Part shown: piece by piece, positions 57,594-64,000 of the stretch
Layout of the letters: each line of letters opens with the position of its first letter
Numbering within the stretch: position 1 is the first letter of the stretch
From: Ferruginibacter sp.
GTDB lineage: Bacteria > Bacteroidota > Bacteroidia > Chitinophagales > Chitinophagaceae
DNA length: 64,000 nucleotides
Reading direction: 5' to 3'
NCBI GenBank assembly: GCA_014379905.1
Contig: JACMKX010000063.1
Coordinates: 1 to 64,000, forward strand
Program-made: the position numbers and the translations under genes
The notes under the pieces: generated by a model
What the model saw: only the letters and a program-made list of their open reading frames with translations
What the model was told of the DNA's origin: nothing
The model's database searches: none

Positions 57594-58472
57594 CTATAAA
57601 CTCTCCACAAAACTCATAGATTCAGCCAAAGTGCGCTTAAAGTAAACCGGGGGTTTGATCTTTTTTTCGTAGCTGTAGGTGATTTTCCCCGAAATAATGA
57701 TAGGAATTGGTCTTGATTGTTGCTCAAGGTTGAACAAAAATTTATCGAAACGAAAGTTGACACCCATGTTGGTAAGATGACAATAAATATAATCCGGTTC
57801 TTTATGTTGGGTTACATAGGCAAGGTCTTCCAACGGCAAATTTGCTCCCATATATATTACGCCTACCCCTTTTCTTTTCAATAAAAAATGAATGAATAAT
57901 AATCCCAGTTCATGATATTCTCCTTCCGGTAAAAAGAGCAATACTTTTTTTGCTGAACTAAGGGCAGGTTTGCAGTTTTCGATACCTGCAATCAGTTTTT
58001 GTCGCACCATATTCGACACAAGGTGTTCCTGGGCAGGATTTATATGGTTGGTTAACCAAAGTATCCCGATCTTTTCCAAAAAAGGAAAGATGACATTCAT
58101 GATCATTTTTTCCAAACCTTTTGCACTTATGTACACGTCAAGGGTGGCTGAAAATGCATCCATATCCATACTGATCATATTGTTGACAAGGTCATTAACA
58201 ATACGTTCCTGTTGAGCCTCTGACTGGTTGAGCAATAAGATCTTCTCACTCATTTCGTCAACACTCATTTTATCTATATGAGATATTTTAAATCCATACT
58301 TATTGAGCAGGGCTATGTTTAAAATCGTTTTAAGTTCTTCGTTGCTATAATACCTGATGTTGGTAAAACTCCGGCTTGGTTTAAGAAAATTGTATCGCTG
58401 TTCCCATATACGTAATGTATGGGCTTTTATGCCGGAAAGATTGGAAAGGTCTTTTATGGTAAATGAGTTCAT
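57594..58472 (-). CDS. CarH-like MerR regulator with B12-binding domain
   Basis: A 292-residue transcription factor. Residues 1-70 form a MerR winged helix (FTIKDLSNLSGIKAHTLRIWEQRY). A helical segment carries W139 and E149-H150 in the exact spacing W-x9-EH known from the CarH photoreceptor, and the cobalamin-binding domain has the EYHELG motif with H187, matching the E/DxHxxG lower-ligand site. CarH proteins bind adenosylcobalamin, repress carotenoid genes in the dark and release DNA in light. The gene heads the carotenoid operon, 79 bases before the sigma factor. Light-controlled regulation is therefore likely, though B12 binding by this protein is inferred only from the residues. Confidence 0.9.
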   Translation of the reverse strand: MNSFTIKDLSNLSGIKAHTLRIWEQRYNFLKPSRSFTNIRYYSNEELKTILNIALLNKYGFKISHIDKMSVDEMSEKILLLNQSEAQQERIVNDLVNNMISMDMDAFSATLDVYISAKGLEKMIMNVIFPFLEKIGILWLTNHINPAQEHLVSNMVRQKLIAGIENCKPALSSAKKVLLFLPEGEYHELGLLFIHFLLKRKGVGVIYMGANLPLEDLAYVTQHKEPDYIYCHLTNMGVNFRFDKFLFNLEQQSRPIPIIISGKITYSYEKKIKPPVYFKRTLAESMSFVESL

Positions 58473-58527
58473 GGAATTATTTCCATACTACAACCGAACA
58501 GTAAAAAGGTTGGGTTTTTAAAAATAT

Positions 58528-59223
58528 TTAAAAGGAGCGGGCTGGTAAATTTTTAAAAAATTTCTCTGTCAGGTTGTTTTTAGGAAAAAGTATGGACCAG
58601 CCGGTAAGAAATATTATTTTAAAATCTGTAAGTACAGATGCATTCTCCAGGTACCATAATTCCAGTTGTCCTTTATAGGGATAGATAATATTTGTATAGG
58701 CTGCTTTAGGATCCGAAGCATCTGACACAATTTTTTCTTCATCCCTGAATACAACAGAACCAATGCCGGTGATACCCGGTTTGGAGAAATAGATCTTTTG
58801 CTTTACTTCGTCATTGTATATGTTATAACTAACGGGCATCAGTGGCCTGGGGCCTACAATGCTCATATCTCCTTTTAAAACATTAATGATCTGCGGCAAT
58901 TCATTGATCTTACTCATGCGTAAAAATTTTCCGAAAGCTGTAACCCTGGGATCGTTTCTTAAAGTGATCTCAGCAGTTCCTATATTGGGGCTGTTCTTCA
59001 ACATGGTAGCAAACTTATAAATGTCGAAGGGTTTATTGAGATAGCCAATCCTTTTTTGGAAATAAAAAACTTCTTTTTCTCCGGTAAACAATAAAATGAT
59101 GATTACAGGGAGAAGTATGGGTGATAAAATAACAAGGGCGATACCCGCAATAATAATATCGAGTAGTCTTTTAATAGACTTGTACATACCGGACGGGGTG
59201 TTTACATAGACAGCTTGTATCAT
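58528..59223 (-). CDS. Polyprenyl-phosphate sugar-1-phosphate transferase
   Basis: A 231-residue bacterial sugar transferase (PF02397), which starts polysaccharide repeat assembly on undecaprenyl phosphate. After one membrane-associated hydrophobic helix (DIIIAGIALVILSPILLPVIIILL) come the catalytic blocks FYFQKRIGYLNKPFDIYKFATM, RMSKINELPQIINVLKGDMS and VGPRPLM, where the usual D/E-P site appears as NELPQ. It lacks the extra N-terminal helices of WcaJ and is thus of the short PglC type. The start at 59223 overlaps the stop of the aminotransferase gene (TAATG on the minus strand). Confidence 0.93.
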   Translation of the reverse strand: MIQAVYVNTPSGMYKSIKRLLDIIIAGIALVILSPILLPVIIILLFTGEKEVFYFQKRIGYLNKPFDIYKFATMLKNSPNIGTAEITLRNDPRVTAFGKFLRMSKINELPQIINVLKGDMSIVGPRPLMPVSYNIYNDEVKQKIYFSKPGITGIGSVVFRDEEKIVSDASDPKAAYTNIIYPYKGQLELWYLENASVLTDFKIIFLTGWSILFPKNNLTEKFFKNLPARSF

Positions 59224-60353
59224 TAGAAACAACTTTTAATTTTGTCTGCAACTCTCTGCAAGTCTGTATCGGTGATATTGGTACTGCAGGGAATGCTAAG
59301 GCAATGCTGGTAAATGTGGTTGGACCTGTCTGTCTTATTGTAAAAAATATTGTTTTTAAACATTCTTAATTGGTTCATGGGAACCCAGAATGGACGGCTT
59401 TGCATTTTATCATCATTCAAAGCTTTTAATACTTCCCGTTGTTTACTTGTTTTAATAGTAGGCAACCACCAGTTAGGATTCACGGCTTCATCTACTTCCT
59501 GGAAGCTGATATCTCCTACTCCCTCCAATGCATTTTTATAAAAAGCAATAATCTCTTTTTTTCGTTGAAGAAACCCGGGCAATTGTTCCATTTGTGCTAC
59601 ACCCATGGCTGCTGCTACATTTACAAGCCTGTAATTATACCCAATTTCATCATGAATATATTCAAAAGGATCACTCTTAGCCTGGGTAGTTAAATGTTTT
59701 GCTTTTTTAGCCAGTGCTTCATCATTGGTAACGACCATGCCGCCCCCGCCCGTAGTAATTACTTTATTTCCGTTGTAGCTGAAAGTACCCATCAATCCAA
59801 AACTGCCGGCGTGCTTACCTTTGTAATAGGAACCCAGGGCCTCGGTACTGTCTTCAATTACAACAAGGTTGTATTGTTGCGCCAGGCCAAGCAAACGATC
59901 CAAATCGCAAATATTGCCTAAAACATGTACGGGCATGATAACCGGGATTCTTCTGCCATCTTTTTTATAATGGCAGGCGCCGTTCTTTTGTTCTGTTTCA
60001 TTTTCCAGGAATTCCTGTAGGAGGTCGAGATCCATTTGCCAGTTTTTTTCATCGGCATCAATTAAAATAGGATCAGCACCGGTATATTTTATGGAATTGC
60101 AGGTCGCGATAAAAGTAATATTTGGAGTAATGATGTAGTCATTTTGATCCACACCCATCATTACCAGGCAAATGTGTAATGCAGTGGTTCCACTGCTGGT
60201 AGCAACGGCATATTGGGTTCCGGCAAATTCAGCAGTCATTTTTTCGAACTGATCTACGTAAGCTCCAACGCTGCTTACCCAACCTGTTTCAATGCATTCT
60301 GTCACATATTTAAGTTCGTTGCCGCCCATATTAGGGCCAGAAAGTAAAAGCAT
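59223..60353 (-). CDS. DegT/DnrJ/EryC1/StrS-type sugar aminotransferase (LegC-like)
   Basis: A 376-residue PLP-dependent aminotransferase acting on nucleotide-linked keto-sugars. The PLP-binding lysine is K197 in GTFSYNGNKVITTGGGG, and EDSTEALGSYYKGKHAG is the conserved block before it. The N-terminal GGNELKYVTECIETGWVSSVG and TSSGTTALHICL are typical of the LegC subgroup. The nearby NeuD-like acetyltransferase and epimerase suggest production of an N-acetylated amino sugar for a surface glycan. It is coupled to the sugar transferase and preceded by a terminator that separates it from the epimerase unit. Confidence 0.93.
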   Translation of the reverse strand: MLLLSGPNMGGNELKYVTECIETGWVSSVGAYVDQFEKMTAEFAGTQYAVATSSGTTALHICLVMMGVDQNDYIITPNITFIATCNSIKYTGADPILIDADEKNWQMDLDLLQEFLENETEQKNGACHYKKDGRRIPVIMPVHVLGNICDLDRLLGLAQQYNLVVIEDSTEALGSYYKGKHAGSFGLMGTFSYNGNKVITTGGGGMVVTNDEALAKKAKHLTTQAKSDPFEYIHDEIGYNYRLVNVAAAMGVAQMEQLPGFLQRKKEIIAFYKNALEGVGDISFQEVDEAVNPNWWLPTIKTSKQREVLKALNDDKMQSRPFWVPMNQLRMFKNNIFYNKTDRSNHIYQHCLSIPCSTNITDTDLQRVADKIKSCF

Positions 60354-60401
60354 AAGGGGGTAATTAACTATTTGGTATTGTACAAAGAATATGCAAACCT
60401 A

Positions 60402-60437
60402 TAAAAAAAAATTGCTCCCGCCTAAAGGAGGAGCAAT
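60402..60437 (-). terminator. Rho-independent terminator after epimerase gene
   Basis: Read on the minus strand, an 8-bp perfect stem ATTGCTCC/GGAGCAAT (60437-60430 and 60418-60411) is followed by a run of nine T (60411-60403). It ends the leftward transcript of the acetyltransferase and epimerase genes. Confidence 0.9.
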
Positions 60438-60457
60438 GCATTATAAAAATTTGCGGC

Positions 60458-61429
60458 TTAAATATTCCTGAATTTTTGCGAGAAAGAATCAGTAACGATC
60501 CCCGTGCTCAAAAGAGTGTAAATTTCTCTTACTCCATCCGGCACTTTTTTGGTAATGGTAAAGCCTAATTCATTTTTTATTTTATCAAAGTTAACCCTGT
60601 AGTCTCTTGGGTCCTCGTTCATTTCAACATAGTTTACTTTGGTGTCCGGCACCACTTTGCAAACTTCTTCAATGATCATTCCTTTATTGTAATTTTCTTC
60701 GGTGGTGCCCACATTAAAAACATTGGCCCGTACTTTAGATTCATCACTTTCCAGCACCAATACTACTGCCCTGGCCAGGTCATCTACATGGCAATATGGA
60801 CGCCAGAATTGTGCTCCCCATATTTCCTGCTCACCGTTAATGGTGGCATTGCGGGTAAATTCATTTACAGTCAAATCGAAACGTATGCGTGGAGAAAAAC
60901 CATATACTGTGCTAAAACGCAGCGCAGTGGAACAAATATTTGAATCTTTTCTCTCTTCTAATAAATATTTTTCAAATTTCACTTTCAATTCTGCATACAA
61001 TGAAACAGGATTCAATTCAGATGTTTCTACTACGAAGGAATCAGGGTCTGGCATTTTCCCGTAATTGCTGCAGGTGCTGGCAAATACAAAACGTTTTACG
61101 CCTGCTTTTTCTGCGGCTTCAAATAATGCCACACTTCCATCCCAGTTAGTTTCATGAGCTTCTTCGCTAAATTTCTTGCAGGCAGGGTCGCCTACTATAG
61201 CTGCCAGGTGAGCAATGGCATCAATGCCTTTTAAAGCACCGGAAACTTCGGTTTCATTTCTCACATCGCCTTTAACAAATTCAAAATCCGGGTGAAGCAT
61301 TACATCATACAATGCATCTCCTCCAAATTTTAAACTATCAAACGCTCTTACTTTATATCCTTTATCTAATAATTGACGAACTAATACGGAGCCAATATAC
61401 CCCGCGCCCCCTGTAACGAGTACTTTCAT
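60458..61429 (-). CDS. NAD-dependent epimerase/dehydratase (extended SDR)
   Basis: A 323-residue extended short-chain dehydrogenase/reductase. The cofactor-binding GGAGYIGSVL (7-16) and the D in the RAFDSLKFGGDAL segment fit NAD(H); the active site contains ASTCSNYG and the catalytic pair Y-x3-K in SLYAELKVKFEKYLL. It belongs to the sugar nucleotide-modifying group, close to UDP-glucose 4-epimerase or dTDP-sugar enzymes. Its exact substrate is unknown. It is 52 bases downstream of the NeuD-like gene on the same strand and ends at a strong terminator. Confidence 0.92.
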   Translation of the reverse strand: MKVLVTGGAGYIGSVLVRQLLDKGYKVRAFDSLKFGGDALYDVMLHPDFEFVKGDVRNETEVSGALKGIDAIAHLAAIVGDPACKKFSEEAHETNWDGSVALFEAAEKAGVKRFVFASTCSNYGKMPDPDSFVVETSELNPVSLYAELKVKFEKYLLEERKDSNICSTALRFSTVYGFSPRIRFDLTVNEFTRNATINGEQEIWGAQFWRPYCHVDDLARAVVLVLESDESKVRANVFNVGTTEENYNKGMIIEEVCKVVPDTKVNYVEMNEDPRDYRVNFDKIKNELGFTITKKVPDGVREIYTLLSTGIVTDSFSQKFRNI

Positions 61430-61481
61430 AAAATGTGTAAGTTTTCTTTGCGGGGCAAATATACTAAAGCTATGCGTAGAA

Positions 61482-62126
61482 TTATGCTGTCTTTAAATGA
61501 GCAATTGTTGCGGGTTCGAGGATCCTGGCAGGATTGCCCACCACTTTTACATTATCGGGTATATCTCTTACTACCACAGATCCGGCACCCACTATCACAT
61601 TTCTGCCGATTATAATACCTTCCTTCACTACAGACTTGGCACCAATAAAGCTGTTTTCGCCCACTTTTACATTGCCACACAACACAGCACCGGGGCCTAC
61701 ATGCGCAAAATCACCTATTTCACACTCATGTTCTATAACGCTGTACGTATTGCAGATAACACCCGTACCTATTTTTGCAAAAGCGTTGATGGTTACATTG
61801 GCGGCAACCATTACACCATGAGAAGCTATTGTTACGGTATGATCGATGGTAGAAGTAGGATGAACCGCATTGATCGGAACCAGGTTCCTTACGGCAAGAT
61901 TGTTGAAAATATTTCTACGGATGCTGTTATTGCCTGTGGCAATAAAAAAATCCTGTTGTGTAAGGGCTTTAATGCCTGTATCAGATAATTCTTTTCCGAA
62001 ATATTTAAGGGAAAGCGGATTGGACTTTTTTTCCTCCGAATCGCAATAGCCTGTGGTTTTAATACCTAATGCATGCAGGATCCCGTTAATTACATAGGAA
62101 TGTCCTGAGTAACCTATTAGTATCAT
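61482..62126 (-). CDS. NeuD/PglD-like sugar O- or N-acetyltransferase
   Basis: A 214-residue acetyltransferase with an N-terminal Rossmann-like PglD domain (LIGYSGHSYVINGIL, DSEEKKS) and a left-handed beta-helix of hexapeptide repeats (VTIASHGVMVAANVTINAFAKIGTGVICNTYSVIEHECEIG, in pieces, with the catalytic H of HECEIGDFAHVGPGAV). Such enzymes acetylate the amino group of UDP-linked amino sugars. With the aminotransferase it would give an N-acetamido sugar. It starts the minus-strand unit that also holds the epimerase. The upstream 144 bases contain the divergent formyltransferase promoter. Confidence 0.92.
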   Translation of the reverse strand: MILIGYSGHSYVINGILHALGIKTTGYCDSEEKKSNPLSLKYFGKELSDTGIKALTQQDFFIATGNNSIRRNIFNNLAVRNLVPINAVHPTSTIDHTVTIASHGVMVAANVTINAFAKIGTGVICNTYSVIEHECEIGDFAHVGPGAVLCGNVKVGENSFIGAKSVVKEGIIIGRNVIVGAGSVVVRDIPDNVKVVGNPARILEPATIAHLKTA

Positions 62127-62235
62127 GATATTGGAATTTAATTGAAATATTAACTTTCAACTATAACTTAACGCACCAGGTAATTTTTTTATTGTATTTG
62201 AACGGTTATTTTACAGCAAAAGCGATGCTGTATCC

Positions 62236-62266
62236 TTGTGTAATACATTTGTTTAGTCTAATTTTG
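62236..62266 (+). promoter_or_regulatory. Bacteroidota-type promoter of the formyltransferase gene
   Basis: TTG at 62236-62238 and a perfect TAATTTTG (TAnnTTTG) at 62259-62266 are 20 bases apart. The expected start point (about five to seven bases after the -7 box) falls on or next to the ATG at 62271, so the message could be leaderless. Confidence 0.55.
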
Positions 62267-62270
62267 CCCG

Positions 62271-62912
62271 ATGAGCAAGCAGCCCGGACCCGTTATCTTA
62301 TTTATCGGCAAAAAAGATGATTATTTTTCACAAATTGCAGCAGACTATTTAAGCGGGCATTTACCCGGGTCAACGATCGTTTACAGTTCAAGGCATGAGG
62401 CCATTCCCGATACGGTTAAAAACTGGAAAGGGGATTATCTCATTTCTTATTTATCGCAGTGGATAATACCTGCCGCGGTTTTAGAAAATGCCGCTATTGG
62501 TGCATTAAACCTGCACCCCGGCAGTCCCGAATACCCGGGTATTGGCTGCACCAATTTTGCTATTTATAATAAAGAAAAGGAATTTGGAATAACCTGCCAT
62601 TATATGCTCCCAAAAGTTGACAGTGGCGTAATTGTAAAAGTTACCCGGTTTCCGCTCTATTCTTCTGACTCTGTGTATTCTCTTACCATGCGTTGCTATG
62701 CCGCCATTTTGAGTACTTTTTTTGAATTATTAGATGAAATATTAGCCGGAAAAGTACCCGCTGCAAATGGCGATCAATGGCAGAGAAAAGCCTATACCAG
62801 AAAACAATTGAATGAGTTATGCGAGCTTACCAGGGACATGAATGAAATGGAAATTGAAAAAAGAATAAAAGCAACCACTTTCGGTCAACGTCAATGGGCC
62901 CATTATAAGTGA
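62271..62912 (+). CDS. Formyltransferase-family protein
   Basis: A 213-residue protein with the methionyl-tRNA/sugar formyltransferase fold. The catalytic N-H pair is in GALNLHPGSPEYPGIGCTNFAIYN (N, H), and the catalytic D lies in HYMLPKVDSGVIV, so the formyl-transfer triad is complete. It is shorter than Fmt (about 310 residues) and lacks the C-terminal tRNA-binding domain, which fits a sugar N-formyltransferase or a stand-alone transferase. The location in a surface-sugar cluster favours an amino-sugar substrate. No alternative start exists nearby, and the promoter box suggests a leaderless transcript. Confidence 0.87.
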   Translation: MSKQPGPVILFIGKKDDYFSQIAADYLSGHLPGSTIVYSSRHEAIPDTVKNWKGDYLISYLSQWIIPAAVLENAAIGALNLHPGSPEYPGIGCTNFAIYNKEKEFGITCHYMLPKVDSGVIVKVTRFPLYSSDSVYSLTMRCYAAILSTFFELLDEILAGKVPAANGDQWQRKAYTRKQLNELCELTRDMNEMEIEKRIKATTFGQRQWAHYK

Positions 62913-62940
62913 GTACCTGTTTTCACCTTAAAAAATAGTA

Positions 62941-63321
62941 ATGGATCCATTATCACCCGGAACGGAGGCTTCTAAAAATATAGCATCAAAAATTATTCTT
63001 TTTTTTGACCTGGCCGACATCGCTTTTCATAAATATTTACCCAATAAATTCCTGTTACATGCGCTCTGTATCAGAAAGAGTAACGAGGCTATTTACCGGC
63101 AGTTAACGGAACACGCCTCCCTATGGCCGGAAGTAATTCAAAAAGATGTGGCGCTGCTCTTAAATCATTATGATATCTGGTTTACCCAATTTGATGATTT
63201 CCTCAAGACAAAAACATTTGCGCTCAACGAAGCCTTTATTTTTTATCACCTGGATGATCAGAGCGCTTTCCCCAAAACCAGTGCGAAAAATATTTACGAT
63301 TATTGCAAAAAACAGCTGTAA
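62941..63321 (+). CDS. Conserved-looking hypothetical protein
   Basis: A 126-residue protein of unknown family, starting 28 bases after the formyltransferase stop and in the same direction. It is acidic to neutral, predicted largely helical, with aromatic-rich text such as IIFFDLADIAFHKYLPNKFLLHAL-like (in parts) and no signal peptide, membrane helix or metal motif. By position it may be a partner of the formyltransferase or part of the polysaccharide locus. No function is proposed. Confidence 0.6.
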   Translation: MDPLSPGTEASKNIASKIILFFDLADIAFHKYLPNKFLLHALCIRKSNEAIYRQLTEHASLWPEVIQKDVALLLNHYDIWFTQFDDFLKTKTFALNEAFIFYHLDDQSAFPKTSAKNIYDYCKKQL

Positions 63322-63327
63322 TAAATG

Positions 63328-64000
63328 CTATTGATAAAGGAGTGCAGTGTATTCCTGCAGCATGGTTTTCCAAAAAATTTCTCTCGGAAAGTTATTGTAA
63401 ACAAAGTGGTATTGTTCTTCTGCCATTGCTTTCATTTCACCGGGGTGAGCTATAGCCCGGGTTAGTTGCTCTTTAAGGCTTTCTGTATCCTGGTCTTTAA
63501 ACAAAAGTCCTGTTTTTCCATGAATCACTATATCAACATTGCCCGGTATACTGCTGCACAATATGGGCAATTTCATTACAGAGGCCTGGAGTAGTACATT
63601 GGGGAACCCTTCCCGGTAAGTAGGGAATACAAAAAAATCAGCAAGCGCCATATAATATTCAACATATTCTGTCCAGGCAACATGAATGATCGCGGGGTTG
63701 CTGCCGATCGCATTTTCTATATGAATGGGCAAAGGATCCAGGGATCTTTCAAAATCCCCGGTCAGTATAAGCCTTAAAGAAGCATTATTTTTTTGTATTG
63801 CTTCAAATACGGTGATTAATTCAACAATACCTTTATCTGCAACCAGCCTTCCCGTAAAAAGCAAATACATCATTCCGGTGTGGTGATCAATTTTTTGTTT
63901 GATGACTGCCAAAGTAGCCGGATCTAGCGTATCCTTATTAAACCTTCCCGTATCTACCCCATTGGAAGATCCTTTGCCTATGATGGTAAGTTTTGCAGGG
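63328..64000 (-). CDS. Glycosyltransferase family 4, truncated by window end
   Basis: The C-terminal part of a GT-B fold glycosyltransferase (group 1/GT4). The reading frame is open to the right edge and includes GKGSSNGVDTGRFN before the residue usually called first, so the start lies outside the window. Visible features are LLFTGRLVADKGIVELITVF (nucleotide-sugar domain opening), RLILTGDFERSLDPLP, the conserved FVFPTYREGFPNVLLQASVMKLPILCSS, in which the E of the EGFPN motif contacts the sugar nucleotide, and GLLFKDQD near the end. It is convergent with the hypothetical gene and fits the polysaccharide cluster. Confidence 0.92.
   Translation of the reverse strand, partial: PAKLTIIGKGSSNGVDTGRFNKDTLDPATLAVIKQKIDHHTGMMYLLFTGRLVADKGIVELITVFEAIQKNNASLRLILTGDFERSLDPLPIHIENAIGSNPAIIHVAWTEYVEYYMALADFFVFPTYREGFPNVLLQASVMKLPILCSSIPGNVDIVIHGKTGLLFKDQDTESLKEQLTRAIAHPGEMKAMAEEQYHFVYNNFPREIFWKTMLQEYTALLYQ

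Overview
The window looks like a chromosomal segment of a Bacteroidota bacterium, most probably a Chitinophagaceae-like member. The reasons are the absence of Shine-Dalgarno sequences before most genes, promoter boxes of the TTTG / TAnnTTTG type, moderate A+T content, ~800-residue FtsX/MacB-type permeases, an Omp beta-barrel of the TonB-receptor type, a GH92/GH125 mannosidase pair and a carotenoid operon with lycopene cyclase of the CrtYcd type. No replication origin, integrase, insertion sequence or CRISPR array was seen. Both window edges cut through or abut genes: the DUF5131 gene begins at base 1 and the last glycosyltransferase runs off the right end.

Layout. (1) 1-2.8 kb: a rightward DNA-repair-like set (DUF5131 protein, a radical SAM protein with a helix-hairpin-helix tail, and its partner DUF4130 protein). 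(2) 2.8-9.9 kb: the most unusual part, an RNA-repair-like island. Small transcription units with terminators are followed by a dense array of tRNA and tRNA-like genes (Asp, His, Arg, Ile-TAT, Met/Ile2, Ile-GAT, Lys, Asn, two Ser, Phe, plus doubtful ones). Then come a YkuK-type RNase H-fold protein, a membrane-anchored AAA ATPase, a second set of aberrant tRNA-like elements, a slipin/SPFH protein and the RNA ligase RtcB. Several tRNAs have a normal acceptor and anticodon arm but a T arm replaced by palindromic repeats. (3) 10-13.7 kb: exported alpha-mannosidases GH92 and GH125. (4) 13.7-17.3 kb, leftward: cytochrome bd oxidase (cydAB) and a luciferase-like flavin oxidoreductase.

(5) 17.4-38.8 kb, leftward: a very large efflux operon with a periplasmic adaptor, an ABC ATPase, six tandem FtsX/MacB-type permeases, a second ATPase and a TolC protein. 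It is divergent from (6) a sigma-54 activator/histidine kinase pair (39.0-41.7 kb), and a near-consensus -24/-12 promoter lies just before the adaptor gene. (7) 41.7-47.7 kb: a phytase-like lipoprotein, an AmgK-like kinase fused to a RapZ C-terminal domain, a MurU-like nucleotidyltransferase and an outer-membrane beta-barrel. (8) 47.7-50.6 kb: a second adaptor and TolC without a pump.

(9) 50.7-58.5 kb, leftward: a compact carotenoid operon headed by a CarH-like B12-binding MerR regulator and an ECF sigma factor, then crtI, crtB, idi, a second crtI/crtD-like desaturase, cruF-like, crtZ and lycopene cyclase. The gene set fits a monocyclic, 1'-hydroxylated carotenoid of the saproxanthin type, possibly switched on by light. 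(10) 58.5-64 kb: surface-polysaccharide genes (sugar transferase, DegT aminotransferase, epimerase, NeuD-like acetyltransferase, formyltransferase, glycosyltransferase).
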